Below, piece after piece: positions 11,076 through 24,565 of a stretch of DNA of 64,000 bases. The notes beneath the pieces were generated by a model. It had not been told where the DNA came from. It did not search any database and saw nothing but the letters and a program-made list of their open reading frames with translations. Made by a program: the position numbers and the translations under genes. This DNA is from Riptortus pedestris. Lineage: Eukaryota; Arthropoda; Insecta; Hemiptera; Alydidae. Location of the stretch: assembly GCA_019009955.1 (NCBI GenBank), contig CM032233.1:83586001-83650000 (forward strand). Direction: 5' to 3'. Positions within the stretch are counted from its first letter, which is position 1. Each line of letters opens with the position of its first letter.

Positions 11076-11270
11076 TTACAGTATCTGGGGTTGTCTGTAA
11101 TTGTAGTCCTGAGTGCAATAGATATGTGCAGTAGATTTTAAGTATCTTTAGCCTTGCTCTGAAGAAGAGAAAATAAAGATTCTCGAAATATCGGCATAAA
11201 AAAAGTTTTTTTCATCAACATTGACCGAAACTCCGAAAAGACTAACAGCACCACATATAAACATAACAAG
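11013..11270 (+). mobile_element. (TA)n followed by a Penelope-like terminal fragment
   Basis: After a TA tract (11028-11073) comes about 190 bp ending in a module with ctctgaagaagagaaaataa at 11157-11176 and tctcgaaatatcggcata just downstream. The order CTGAAGA - short stem GAGAA/TTCTC - GAAA (11159-11188) is the pattern seen at ends of Penelope-like retroelements. The assignment rests on this motif and its recurrence in the window, not on coding sequence. Confidence 0.4.
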
Positions 11271-11475
11271 TCTGTTAACGCTGTAGTGGTAGCAATCTTC
11301 GTTTGACCGTTACCAAACTCGATATATAAGCGTTCCACGCAAAACTAAAACGAAGTTTTAACGGCTGAAATCGGACTAGGAGGAGAGACGGTTTAGAGCA
11401 GGAGAATTTCGAAAATCCAAAATACCTCGGATCGAAAATATGTATAAAACCAATCTTATTTTAAATTAGATATAG

Positions 11476-11528
<53 letters not shown>

Positions 11529-12097
11529 TCTATCTTGAATACTAATTGAGGTACTTGCATTTTTCAGTTTTCGGCCTTCAGTAAATTCCAACTTCTACTG
11601 TTTCATCAGAAATAATACTCTGTAATATAATAAACCTCTTTATTTGAAGCTTAAATACCAAATATCGTTTTCAAGAGGCCTTTATCATACGAGATTCAGG
11701 CAAATATGATCTGTTGATTCCCCATTCCCCGTTTTAAATTCTACGAGTAAAATTTGAGTGATTGAGACAAACATTACTCCGATTCATTATAAATTACAGT
11801 AATAGATATAGTAAATAGTTTTCAATAAAATTAATATGTTATATTCGGATATATTTTGTTTTTCTTTCTAGTGAAGAATATTTCAGCGGTCTATCCGTGC
11901 TGTGAGTGGTTGGCAGACCCGTTTGTTTACAATTCAGACCCCCAGAAATATTTCTCTACTTTTTTTTTTCTCTATACTGTTTCTATTTCTTCACTTAGTA
12001 TTCACGGTGGTGGTACTAGTATATAGATTTATCTATTGCAAAACTTCACGAGGGAAATCTGCTTAGTTTACGTAGCCCCTGCGTGACGGACTTTTTT
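11270..12097 (-). mobile_element. Family-1 element, form A, 3' terminus lost
   Basis: Reversed body starting at aagtctgttaacgctgtagt. It has a second (TA)n tract at 11477-11524 in an unusual position, between the gatcgaaaa and tctatcttgaat blocks. The A segment and the 5' terminus gcttagtttacgtagcccct follow, ending at gcgtgacggac. Confidence 0.75.
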
Positions 12098-12139
12098 AAA
12101 TATTTATAGGGAAATTTTGCTGGATTTTAGGGATATCCT

Positions 12140-12853
12140 ATAACTATGAAATAAGATTGGCTATATACACATTTACGATCCGATGTTTAATAACAGAGGT
12201 ATTTCGAATTTTCTAAAAAGAAAAAAAAAAAAAAAAAAGAAAAAAAACCCCTCCGCCTGGTCCAATTTCAGCCATTAACTTGACTTTTAGATTTACATGT
12301 AACGCATGTACTTATATGGACTTTGGTTAAGATCAAAGAAGAATTGCGATCACTAGGGCGTTAACAAAGAAATATATATATATTCCATTCCCTGTATAAA
12401 TTCTCACATACAACATGTGAGTGAGAAAAGACTGGAGGGTAGACTAAACTTGTAGTCTGCTTACTCATACTGGCTAATAGTCATTAGTCACCTTATGCAG
12501 GCTACAGGCTACCCAGGGATGACAGTCTAACAAATCTGCCCTTGAATCGAATTTTCTCCACTTATGCCGTTACTGGTGTGATTGGAATTCTGGTCTGATG
12601 CAGATGGCAATGGGAAATCACTGCATGTCCTTGTGATCCTCTTATTCCCTTGTTCGCTAATATGAAAATAAGGTTTACCTGTTCTCATATATATATATAT
12701 ATATATATATTTATAACATTTTTGAACTGTACTCATTTTTTGTCATCTCTCGTCATGTAGAATCAATGGACATTCGAGAACCTTTTTTCTAAAATCGCAT
12801 CATGAGTAGAACCTCAATTGCCGATTTCCCTTAAGGATGTTAGCTAAAATGCC
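12140..12853 (+). mobile_element. Old family-1 element with a 300-bp insertion
   Basis: Diverged body from aataagattggctatataca through an A-run at about 12221-12247 to ttaacaaagaaatatatata. About 310 bp of foreign sequence (12382-12690) follows at the microsatellite, then (TA)n. The 3' block continues to gccgatttcccttaaggatg and ttagctaaaatg. The 5' terminus is absent. Confidence 0.65.
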
Positions 12854-13784
12854 GGGAAGGAGGAAAAACCCTACCCCAACAGTCAAGAGGAATCAGTGGG
12901 GGTTGAAGTTGCGCCCATAAATCGTTTCCTTTGTCGAATTAGAGGAGTGCCAGTTTACACTTGTCCTCAAAGTAAGCTTATTTTGTTTAGCATTAAATTA
13001 ACGTTGATACAGCATAGTTCAGTGCTCTCTGCTCCTGTTCAACGCTTTTTTAACAATAATTATGAATTGTGAATGTACCTACGTTTAACATTATATGATC
13101 AATCAAAATAGAAGATAAGCTAACGAAAGGAAAATTCGAAAGACAATGTATTATTTTTCGACGAGGCCCGATATAATTTCTTTCTTGATTGAGTGTTCAA
13201 ATTGAGTAGTAAATAAAATCGAAACAAATTAGCTACCAATAACTCCTGGTTTTAAAGATATTTGTGTTTCCCTCTGCGAATCTATGATATGAAGCGATAA
13301 GATTTAAAAGAAATTTTAAAAAACTGTTATTATCAAGTTCATCTATTTTTATTATTTATAGGAAAATGTTACTGGATTTTAGGGCTATCTGGAAGTACCT
13401 CTTTGAATTTGTTGTAGCCAGCAATTGCCCAGTTTATGAAAGAAATTAAAATGTTTTGAGGCATCCTTTTTAAATAAAGACAATTATTTTGAAAGGAATA
13501 GAAGGAGCGATATAAAACATGAATTTGGAAGGCTAAAATTAGAATTTCAGAGAAGATGGTTAAATGCAAATAACACTAAACGTTATTTCATAAAATGTGA
13601 TTCGTCTTAGATAAAAGGAACGATCCAATTACCTCAAGTAGTTCTGTCTGGAGTTTTTCCTTAGAAATCATTCGAGGAATGTTATGAAAGAATCAAAAGC
13701 AGATATCCCACATGCTGGTAGAACATACTTGTGATCTAATCTCAAACATATTCTCTATTTCTATATTAAAACAGATGAGTACAA
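12854..13784. other. Unannotated AT-rich stretch
   Basis: No gene or element terminus was recognised. A 25-bp phrase (actggattttagggctatct) near 13372 also occurs in variant form near 12118, so a diverged short duplication is present. Confidence 0.45.
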
Positions 13785-14990
13785 GGGTTTTGGGGGGGGG
13801 GGAGGTTAAGGAAGGTTATAAACAAGAAAGTACAAATAACTCGCTTAATACTTCAGATACGAAGAAACGTATATAAAAACAATTTTAGAGTATCAGTAGC
13901 TTAACAAGATTGGTTAAAACGCATACTAACGGTGTTAGGGCGTGCGGTTAGCTTTTGCGGTAATAATAAGAAAGCATTCAACTGAAATAAAATTAATAAA
14001 AGAGATAATTCAATAATAAGAAAGCATTAGACTGAGGTATTTACTATTTTATGGAAAGATGAGGGTGAATAATACAGGCCACTATTTGAGTTCTCCAAAG
14101 AATCGAAATATATTAAATAAAGAATAACATATAAATAACCTTTATAGTAATGAACCTTTAAATAAAGAATAGCATATAAATATAACCTTTATAGCATTTA
14201 ACCTTCTGAGATGTTATAACAGAATGAGACTAATTTGATACACTTTAAACCTGAAAAGAATACTACTTTATGGGCTAACCTTAAATCTAAGAAAACAAAC
14301 ATTAATTATTGATAAATATGTGATAAGAACAATGAAACTTTAACTTTATGAAATATGACTGTACAACATAGACAGAACAAAATGGGTTTTGGATTATAAA
14401 CTTTAGCGGCAAGCCAATAATATATATATACACTACATAATGATTGAAATGTCCTATATCAGTACTCATTTAATACGTCGATAATGCTAGCATTATAATA
14501 GACAAAGAGGTGCCTTTTAGAAAACTATACTTTCCATGCGGCGGATTTCATTCCGTGTTATTTGTGTTCTACAGATGATTTCTTCTTCTCGCTGGTGCAA
14601 AATAATAGCGTATCTTCGATGCGGGGATCCTTTCTGAATACAGGAGCGGCGGGAGCAGAACAGTGTTCACCTTTCTTTTGGCGGATCACAACCACGTACG
14701 TTTCACTGGTGCGATGGAATCCAACTATAATGGTCGCTCAGATCTAGCGGGCGCTTTGTCCTGTAGTTTCCGAAGTTTGAACTGCAGTTTCCGCTATTGG
14801 CCACAGCCTTGGTGACCCTGTTAGTGAACTAAGAAACGCGGGAGATACGACTGAACAAACGGATATATATATATATATATACAATTTCAAACGGACCTCT
14901 GAAGACATTAAATGGATATTTGAAGACATTTTTCAAAGATCGCGTCATGACAATCTCAGTACCCGATTTTCCTAACGGGAAATCTGAAAA
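13785..14990 (+). mobile_element. Old family-1 element split by a solo LTR
   Basis: The left piece (13785-13932) has a G-run, taaacaagaaagtacaaata and the body up to catactaacgg. The right piece (14858-14990) resumes with aacggatatatat, the (TA)n tract, aaacggacctctgaag and a 3' terminus gattttcctaacgggaaatc. The repeated aacgg is the target duplication of the LTR that separates them. Some body sequence between the break and the microsatellite is missing. Confidence 0.7.
13933..14857 (+). mobile_element. Solo LTR (family 2, copy A) with AACGG target duplication
   Basis: Begins tgttagggcgtgcggttagc and ends gatacgactgaaca, i.e. TG...CA. It is flanked on both sides by aacgg (13928-13932 and 14858-14862). 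At 925 bp it is the longest of three related copies; all share the palindrome aatgctagcatta in the middle and a GC-rich, cg-dinucleotide-rich final third. No gag or pol sequence adjoins it. This is the signature of a long terminal repeat left after recombination between two LTRs. The 5-bp duplication fits Ty3-, BEL- or copia-type elements. Confidence 0.85.
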
Positions 14991-15800
14991 TACAATTGTA
15001 GGAAAATAAAGGAAGTTACGATAGTCTCGCGACCTACGGTTGCCTATTCTGTAAGAGAAAATAAACTAAACGTCTAATAATATTTATTCTGGTACTATGA
15101 GGTTCAGTTTTGAGGTCTGATTCAAATTTGCAGTCCTTAGCTATCTAGCTGCCGAAACATAATGGAAGTTTGTAATGAGAAGAAGAAGAGACAGACTGAA
15201 AACTAAATTAGTCTAGAAGGACAGTGGTTATTCCGGCCGGAGTGATTAGTGGTATTTGATCTGGTCTAAATGCCTGTTGATAAAAAGATTCCAAGTGTAA
15301 ATGAGAGTGGTGAGGGAAGAAGGAAAGTATCGGTTTGGGCTAGCCATCTGCAGGATTTATAAAGATTAAGATGGGATTTGGCTCCAGAGACAAACTGCAG
15401 TATACACTTTAATTTCGGCTCTTGAGGGCTCCCCCTTACTTAGTCAATATATCACTACGTCCTGCATTAAACTGAATTAAAATGCCAGAGGAAAAAAAAA
15501 AGAGAGGGAAAAGATAGAAGGAAAGTATATCACTATTTCTTTTCTTTGTATCCATTTAAAGGCGCAACTACCTGAGACTAAACTCCTGCCCGAGACCCTT
15601 AAGGGCTTCCATCCCACTTCTAATACCCCTCCTAACTTTTTCCAGGCGATAAATATAATTTTGATATATGATATCTCACAATTTTTATCAATTACAATTT
15701 TTTTAAATTAAAATTACGATACTTATCAGAGTAAAATTTATAACCAGTTAAAGTTAGAGAGGCAAAAGTATTTTATTTGAGGGATATTATTTATGCCCCA
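14991..15800. other. Single-copy spacer
   Basis: No gene, RNA or element terminus was recognised. Short purine runs occur near 15490. Confidence 0.45.
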
Positions 15801-16280
15801 CAGTAGGGGAAAGTGGGGTAAAACCGGGTAGCTAAGGTTTGAAGGCTTCCGAAATCCACAATTTTTACCACAAATAAGTAAATTTTTGTTGAAATGAAGT
15901 CTACTTATCTGTTAACGTAACTGCAGTTGCATATGTTTTTCTTATGGAAAAATAAAAATGTAAAGATTTTTAATAAAGTTAATGCTTTTTTGTTAATAAA
16001 AAATGTTGTTTGATGCATTAAAAGAAACCCCCCTTTTGGGACCAATACAAAAAAATAAAATAAAAATATAAACAAATAACAACATTAATCTTTTTAGCTA
16101 TTTCAAAACAATTATATATTTCAAAAAGTAAATTCATAGTTGCAAGATCTATTATATTGTTTGCAATTATACATGCTTACTGTGAAATAATTAAACAAAA
16201 TTAGGTAAAATTATACTTTTCATGTTTCGAGAACCGTGGCATAGCTGCTGCTCGGTTTTACCCCGCGCCTAATGTGTAAA
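15801..16280. mobile_element. MITE-like element with GGGGTAAAACCG ends
   Basis: The left end, gtggggtaaaaccgggtagc (15812-15831), and the right end, gctgctcggttttaccccgc, near 16243-16265, are inverted versions of one another with a few mismatches. Between them lie about 430 bp of very AT-rich, non-coding sequence. This suggests a non-autonomous DNA transposon; the target duplication is unclear and the superfamily unknown. Confidence 0.5.
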
Positions 16281-16965
16281 TAAAACATTGGGTCATTCGG
16301 GCATACCAAACGCTAAAGACAATTACTTAGTGATAAAATAAAGTTAACTAAAACTTGTACTAAGGGAACTACATGCCTGTATTCTAATTGGAATAGGAGT
16401 GCAGTACAATCAAAGACCTTTTCCACCAAAATCATAAGCAAGTTCCACGAAAATTGAATTATTGTCACTGACACGAAACAAGCACGACTAACGATTTGGC
16501 GTAATGGCCGCTGCTTCTTCTTCAAAGGTGGATTGTAGTTGCTCCGTTATCAGCCCGACTGCAGTGCACACAACGGCTAAGAGGAGGTACCCGCTATGCT
16601 CCCGACTACCCGCTTTTACCCACTCTCCCATAATTGTAGATCTGAGCCTCTGCCGTTCAGCACAGCCCACAGCCTACAATTTTTTGTCTACTGTTACTAC
16701 CCTCAGTATTCGAAGGTCAGAAGAAGGGTTTATTTTAACAATTATTCCTAAAATCAGAATTAATCAACCTTAAATGAATTGCCCACAACCAGATACCGTC
16801 CACCAATTCGTTATTATTTGGAGAATTCATATAAATAAATCCATTTACGTTACTATAATCATACCTTTCCTGTTAATTAAGGAAGATTATAATGCCCGAA
16901 AACCTAGAGAGGGATCACACTACTCCCAGTTTCGTATAAAATCCTAACATACGTAATAATTAAAA
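16281..16965. other. Single-copy spacer
   Basis: The middle (16500-16680) is less AT-rich. Overlapping short open frames on both strands there lack a recognisable domain. No gene can be supported. Confidence 0.4.
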
Positions 16966-17420
16966 AGTCCGTCACGCAGGGTCTGCGTAATCTAAGCAAA
17001 TTTCCTACGTGAAGTTTTACAATTGAGAAATCTGCATACTGGTAACACTTTCCATCACCGTGAGTAAATACAAAGGGTAATGAGAAATCATTCAGCTAAT
17101 TTTAATAGCTCCCAACGAAAACGGCTTCTGAATTGTAAACAAAAAGGTCTGCCAAACACTCAGGCCTGAGCAGATAGATAGACATATTCTTAACCGGAAA
17201 GAAACCAAAATAACTGATATATACCTGAATATAACGTATTAACAGTATAGCAAACTACTATATCTAGTACTGCAATTTTAACCTCTTATCCCATCCCCCC
17301 CCCCCTCCCACCCGATTTTAGCCATTGAAGAAATTTATCTTTCTTTTTACTTAAAACGTTTAAACATGGAGTTTGGTAACAATAAAAAAAAATTGCGACC
17401 ACTAGAGCGTTAAGAGACAA

Positions 17421-17490
<70 letters not shown>

Positions 17491-17590
17491 TTTAACGGAC
17501 CTCATTTTCGTCATGTCCTGAGTAGGATCGATGAACATTTCAAGAAAATTTCGTCATGAGTACGACCTCTGAAGCTGATTTCCCTCCATG
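16966..17590 (+). mobile_element. Family-1 element with (AC)n(TA)n core
   Basis: Complete 5' end (tccgtcacgcagggtctgcg) with the A segment to tgcaattt at 17277. It then skips directly to the C-rich run at 17295-17308 and the 3' half. The microsatellite is (AC)n then (TA)n (17423-17488). The 3' end decays at gaagctgatttccctccatg. The skipped part makes this an internally deleted A copy. Confidence 0.75.
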
Positions 17591-17639
17591 TACCATGTAC
17601 AGAAAAACATCTATAGAAAATGAAATTTGCATAAAGATT

Positions 17640-17816
17640 AGTCATATACAATTTTTCGACTTATAATAACGGAGATTCTTTGAATTTTTGATTTCTCGCC
17701 CTTCTAACTTCGGTCCGATTTCATTCGTTAGCGATCTTGATCTAGGCAGGATCGATGGTCATTTCAGGAAATGTTTTGAAAATCGCGTCATCAGTACAAC
17801 CTCGATAGCTGACTAA
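17640..17816 (+). mobile_element. Family-1 fragment without microsatellite
   Basis: Starts at catatacaatttttcgactt and contains tccgatttcattcgttagcg. It jumps from cttgatct straight to aggcaggatcgatggtcat, so the microsatellite region is deleted. It ends in cctcgatagctgac without a palindrome. Confidence 0.65.
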
Positions 17817-18222
17817 GGTTGATAACGCACTCCGATTAAGCTCAGAAGCGCAAAGTGGTGAATAATGAATTAGTAATAAATAAATTATGGAAGAACAATG
17901 TGACAATTAAAACTAGAACGGCCCCCATTTAACAATCTGATAGAAGGGAAATGTTATATGAAATATTTTTGAACTGCTTACACTATACTATATACTAATA
18001 AAATACGAATTTTTCCTTTGATGCTCATTTTTTTTTTTGGACCACTTCCAATTTCAGGCAATTACAGATTCCAGGGTTGTTGTTTGTTTGTTTAGGGTAA
18101 AAAAACTCTAGTGATTCATTACCCTACAAGAATACTGCCCTTTTTTCTTATCAATACTCATTTTCTGTGTTTTGGCATGAGACACCGATTTGATTTATAT
18201 AATCAAACACACACACACACAC

Positions 18223-18276
<54 letters not shown>

Positions 18277-19228
18277 TATTTTCCCTTTGTTTTGTTACTT
18301 TTTAGCTTTATTTTTTCTTGTGCCTTTTTTTTTATTGCAATTGCGTACTTTTTTCTGAATTTCTTCAGCAGACCTATAAAACAAGTTAAAAACAATTAAC
18401 AATCGAAATAAACTCGAGTTTATTTTAAAAATTGTAGGCTTATCAGTACAGTTACTTCAGTCCTTGGCGATGCAAGAAGTGAATGAAATCTCAAGATTAC
18501 TTAGACATTAGTCTAGATTCACAAGACTCGTCGTAAAAATTGAAGATCTGATTTATCGTTTCCAGTAGATTGTGACAATAAAATACACTTAAAAGTAAAT
18601 ATTTCTACAACCACTTCATAAATTGTTTCTGGGGAATTTATTAAATGAGTAACGCGGTTGAATTAGGCTCGGAGGTGTTTACTGAGTCTGGTGGGGGAGC
18701 ACTTAAATTATTAAATCGAACGCCTAAGATGTAAGAAGCGGGAATTTATAATGTTCTTCCATACTTTAATACCCGAATCATTTATCTACATGAATAAATC
18801 AAGACAATTTATTTGGTGGTAAATAAATCAAAATATTAGCCGAATGGATAATAGGAAATCCAAGTGAAATTTCTTACTCGAGAGAAAATGAATGAAGCAA
18901 TAAGAGGCGGAGTTGCTCCCCTTCCTATAGAGGCCGTTTGTTAAAAATCGAATAAGACGTATGAAGAAAAATGCTAGGTAGAAAGGATAACAACAACTCA
19001 CTTCTCACAAGGGTGAAAATAAATTGGTAAAGGGAAACCTCCTTGGGCCTAGATTCACTTCTTCAGAAACCTTCCACTTTTCTTCTCTCTTCCATATAAA
19101 CTATTTCAGAACCCCTCCAATATTTTTTTAAAAGAAATTATTAGTACAGTATTTAAACTAAAGCCAATGAACAAATCTAGGTCCCCCATATGGGAATTCT
19201 CTTATCACATGGCAAATCAAAATAAAAG
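17817..19228. other. Unannotated stretch with (AC)n(TA)n
   Basis: About 1.4 kb of AT-rich sequence. An (AC)n-(TA)n tract lies at 18207-18276. No gene or element end was recognised. Confidence 0.5.
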
Positions 19229-19662
19229 TCCATCACGTAGGGGCGTAAACTAAGCAGATTTCCCACGTGAAGTTATACAATAGAGAAATCTCCATACGAG
19301 AGCCGAACAGTTACGGCAAAGGGCCGAACTAGCTTTTGGCGGGAAACTCAGTCATCCGTTATCGGCCCAAATTTAATAAAAATACAAATATCTCGGTTAA
19401 TATTCAAGATAGAGAATCAATGCATAGAACAATATTTATAGTAAATTTAATTTACAAGAAGATTAGTTATATACAAGTTTTTGATCCGACGTATGGTAAC
19501 GAAGATATTTCGAATTTTCGAAAATCCCCCCTCTAAACCCCCCTCCCACTTGTCCGATTTCAGCCATTAACGAGCTTGATCTGTCTTTTTGCATAAAACG
19601 TTTAAATATCGAGTTTGGTAACGATCAAACAAAAATGGCGACCGCTAGAGCGTTAACAGACA

Positions 19663-19720
<58 letters not shown>

Positions 19721-19839
19721 GAACGGACCTCATTTTCGTCATCTACTGGGTAGGATCGATGGACACTTGAAGAAAATTTTCGGACTCGTCATGAGTACGA
19801 CCTCAATCGCTGATTTCCTTTAAGGGAAATCTGCTAAAA
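19229..19839 (+). mobile_element. Family-1 element, form B, complete
   Basis: Runs from tccatcacgtaggggcgtaa to gatttcctttaagggaaatc and tgctaaaa. All blocks are present in order: 5' hairpin (partly lost), AGCAGATTTCCC, gagccgaacagttacggc, tctcggttaatattcaagat, gatccgacgtatggtaacg, a C-run, gctagagcgttaacagac, (TA)n at 19671-19714, tgaacggacctcattttcgt and the terminal palindrome. It serves well as a reference copy. Confidence 0.85.
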
Positions 19840-19884
19840 GATTGAAGTCAATCTTGAGATTATAATTTTCAGTAAATCTGTGGC

Positions 19885-20160
19885 ATACAGTTTTCTCTAA
19901 CTCGAATAGTAAGGGGGTTATTTGTATGTTTTAGTCCTCACTGTTAAGTAAACCCCCCTCCAAAGCATTTCACAATAAAAATAACCAAATTCTCAAAACA
20001 TACGTCTTATTTGAAGTCTCAATACCACGCAATGAATTTTTCGGACCATTGACATTGAAATTTTACATTTGACATTTTTTTCTCACCAGAGACATAAATA
20101 ATAATATATAATTTATTATTATTAATCTTTCTTTAGTTTGCGTTTCGATTCAATATGATT
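19885..20160 (+). repeat. Direct repeat, copy 1 of 2
   Basis: Begins acagttttctctaactcg and includes tatttgaagtctcaatacca and ggaccatt. It is similar along about 265 bp to 21612-21880. There is no coding signal, and both copies are flanked by other duplicated sequence. Confidence 0.7.
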
Positions 20161-20184
20161 TGATTATTTAAAGCGTTATTCATG

Positions 20185-20545
20185 TTGCAGGAAGGGCTAC
20201 GATCACTTCCCCTCACCTCGCCTTTTGAACATAGATTAACTTATTTTTATGGTACCACTGCTATTAATTTCCAATACTTATAAAAATTATTAAAATATTC
20301 GAAGCATTTAATATTTTTTAATAAATAATTTAAGTAAATCATTATGACAAAAGACAATATGTGTTTAAAGTCAATATGATTATTTAAACTTTTATTCAGT
20401 CGATCTCTTCCCCTCACCAAGCTTTTTGAATATAAATTAAATTATTTATGCACTACCACTGTTAATTATTTCCACCAGGTATATAGACTATTAGAACATT
20501 CGAATTGTTTAATATTTTGAATAAATCATTTAAGTAATACAATGT
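20185..20545 (+). repeat. Two diverged tandem units of about 215 bp
   Basis: Both units contain acttcccctcacc(t/a)... followed by ttttgaa(c/t)ata(g/a)attaa, then taccactg(c/-)..ttaatt and atttaatatttt. The second unit leads into a segment that recurs at 25500. Confidence 0.6.
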
Positions 20546-20697
20546 TGATAACCATCAAGCGGGAGCGGAAGTAGTAGAGAGGCAAATACAGTTAATTCTC
20601 TAAACTTATTTCCTGTGAAATGTTGGCATTATTGGAATTACTTTCTACTTACATTTACTATTACTTATATAATGTAGTTTATTGAACTATGCTTAAA
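20472..20697 (+). repeat. Dispersed direct repeat, copy 1 of 2
   Basis: From tatttccaccaggtatatag through gggagcggaagtag and ttcctgtgaaatgttgg to aactatgctta. It is highly similar to 25500-25735, with few substitutions, so the duplication is younger than its surroundings. Confidence 0.8.
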
Positions 20698-21075
20698 ATC
20701 TGCATGTTCGGATTGGTTTTTGGCGGGAAACATGTACATTATAGATGATATTTAATTATAATAAATGCTATACAGGATTATGACTTGTATTATTCCAGGG
20801 GTGTCTAAAACGTAGTGAGGTATTGATTAGGTACTCATTTTCATTTATTCTTCAAAACTGACATTTTCAATTCTATAAGTCCTCTAAAATTACCAAGTCC
20901 TTTTGGGAAAAAGAATAAGTTCAGAGGGGAAGTGTAATTGTACTCATTGAAGCCTTGCTATAAAAATACCATGAGTCAACAATGATTTCCCGGGCATCGC
21001 CAGGTACCTTAGGTAATATTCTATAAATATGTTTTATACACTCTGGATTTGTGCTGGCTGGTGGAGGTCCATCAT

Positions 21076-21608
21076 CAACGGAAGGATCAAAAAGGTCAAA
21101 CACGTCCACTCTTAATACTTCTTTATTACAGGCAAAGTACTTTCGGGGCGAACCGTCCCATCATCAGTGCTGTGATATATTAATATTAGGGGGGAGTGTG
21201 GCGTGCTCAGGCATGTTCCGTCCTCTGCAGTATCTGTCCTGGCCCGTGTAGGCTCCCAGTCTCGCCGGAGATGTCGGCTCAATAGGGACCAACTCTAGGT
21301 CAGTTCCTCTCCATCTCCTAGTTATTTTGTTATTTGTTGCTTTTAATATTTATTTGTAACGTTTTAGTCATAAGTGTTGCATTGCGTTTTATATATTTGT
21401 TTGTTTTTTTAAATGTTTTTAATATTCGACTACCTTTGTTGACTTTTACATTTATTTATTTATTTATTCATATATATTACATATTTTTGAAAGTATAAAT
21501 GTTGTGTCACAGTGCACTGATGATGGGACGGTTCGCCCCGAAAGTACTTTGCCTGTAATAAAGAAGTATTAAGAGTGGAGGTGTTTGACCTTTTTGATCC
21601 TTCCGTTG
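21076..21608. mobile_element. Inverted pair of Penelope-like terminal repeats
   Basis: Arms 21076-21172 and 21512-21608 are nearly perfect reverse complements around a 339-bp non-palindromic centre. Read on the plus strand, the right arm holds CTGATGA (21517-21523), a stem gggacggttcgcccc and GAAA (21540-21543), then tgcctgtaataaagaagt. A module of this type followed by an aataaa-like stretch is known from ends of Penelope-like retroelements, some of which carry hammerhead ribozymes. No reverse transcriptase or GIY-YIG sequence was seen. The class is inferred from the terminal motif. Confidence 0.5.
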
Positions 21609-21611
21609 CTG

Positions 21612-21880
21612 TTTTATACAGTTTTCTCTAACTGGAGGGGGGTTATTTGTATTTTTACAGTATACATTGTTAAATAAATCCCCACTCCAAATCAGCTCCC
21701 AATATATATGACCGAGTATATCTCGAACTTCTTATTTGAAGTCTCAATACCACGCATCAATTTTATCGGACCATTACTATCTACTCGTTATTTTTATACA
21801 ATTAAAGTTTTTATATTTACGGACATAAATAACAATAGACAATTTATTATTATCAGTCTTTCCGTTTATTTTAGGACTTT
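21612..21880 (+). repeat. Direct repeat, copy 2 of 2
   Basis: Diverged copy of 19885-20160 (shared acagttttctctaact, cttatttgaagtctcaatac, ggaccatt and gacataaataa). It starts immediately at the edge of the inverted Penelope-like pair. Confidence 0.65.
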
Positions 21881-23496
21881 TTTCGTCTAAATTACATTAT
21901 ATTTCTACTTTATTTATAAATTTTTATTGAATATGGCCCTTTTCGCTTATAGTAGTGCACATGGTTACCATCAACGATAATTTGAAGAGACCCGAGTATA
22001 ATTTATGTATTAATTTCCTTTACTAATAATATTGCTATTATTATTTATATGGATAACATTAAATTTAATTTTTTCTAAGCAAAATAAAGTAAATTTAAGT
22101 CATATCCTATCGACGATGAGTATGTTGTGTAGCCAGCAACTCCTTATTAATACCACATTAATAAAGGTTTTTTACAGCCCCTGAACTTGAACGTGATTTA
22201 ATCCCAAATCAACAGAACCCATCCTGTCCTCGGCCTTTCTAGAGGTCCTTTTGTATTACTTATTTCTTTTTTTTAAAACCTCCTCTCACATATTATTTGA
22301 TTTAATCACACTATCTAATCTCAAGCAATGCCCAAATATTTGTTTTGAGGTTAACCTCTGTCTCTCCAGTGAACACGAAGTATTTCATAATTTTAATAAG
22401 CACAGGCAAAAAATATCAAAGGTGTTCAGTTGTCGATTATAAAACAATAGAAGTGAAACTCCACTGAGGTAGGAATGCTTGTTTATATTTTCAAGCGTTA
22501 CCTCGGTTACATGCATATATATCAGGGTGAGGTAAAGTGCACATCTTGAGAAGCTCCAATATAAGGTTTAGAGTTTTATATCCTCCCTAAATTGATTTTA
22601 ATTACTTGGAAAAAAATAAAATAAAAATAAAACAGAAAAAAGTACACACATTAAAAGTAAGTCATTTAATTGTAATATTGGCTAATTATAATGACAGTTG
22701 AGAATATGTACTTGTAAGGGAGAAAATATTTGTTTATGTAATATAATATATAATGAAAAAAGTGTATATACTTTTATTATATAGGATAAGTAAGTATATT
22801 GCCAGTATTAAAAAATGTACAGTAATTATTAATTATTGACAGAATATAAAGGCAGTTAAAATATTAAGGCAGTAGTAAGAAGTGTAAATAGGTACAACGT
22901 AACTCGTGTTACTAGCACAGACCTTTAAGTAAATATAAATAAATAAAAATGTATTTATGGATTTAGTTAAGAAATAATTAGTAAATTTAATAGCCTTAGG
23001 ATATGACAAGAGCGGTATTTACAATATATTAGTTTATATTATTTAAAACATAGAGCAAAAGTGGGACTTGTAACCAGCATTATACTACTATAAAGGGCAT
23101 AATAGCCTAGTTGTTGATTGCCCAAATCATATTAATCCTAATCCTATATACTTCGTGTGCTGAAATAATTCTACTTGTGTTTGTCGAAATTAATGCTTGC
23201 ATCGCTTACAAACAAATTGACTTCATGGAGAAACTTTAATTATTCAATATAGGTCAGTGAGGTCACGTAATGGACCGGAGGAATATTAATTTTGAACAAT
23301 GTGGTACATGTCACCGAGAACGTATAGAGCCCGCCATTGCATAAATTATAGCAGCTGTTTATAAATGTATATTAGCGTATAATCAATTTGCAAATCACTG
23401 TTATACATTTTTTTTTTAAAGAAAACATTGGTTATCAAATTATTTTAAAACTTTTTCAAATTAGGTTATTCTAGTTTTCCTTCAAAAGAGACATAT
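21881..23496. other. Unannotated AT-rich stretch
   Basis: About 1.6 kb, very AT-rich. The phrase cagggtgaggtaaagtgcac at 22524-22543 resembles the G-rich transposon end seen at 15812, but no matching opposite end was found. No gene was recognised. Confidence 0.45.

Positions 23497-24565
<1,069 letters not shown>

Noticed and set aside
13933..14857. Family 2 as a promoter/CpG island of a host gene
   Set aside because: The GC-rich third is attractive, but three copies with TG...CA ends and 5-bp target duplications show an LTR.
22500..23100. cagggtgaggtaaagtgcac as a transposon end
   Set aside because: It resembles G-rich TIRs such as that at 15812, but no inverted partner could be found within 1 kb.
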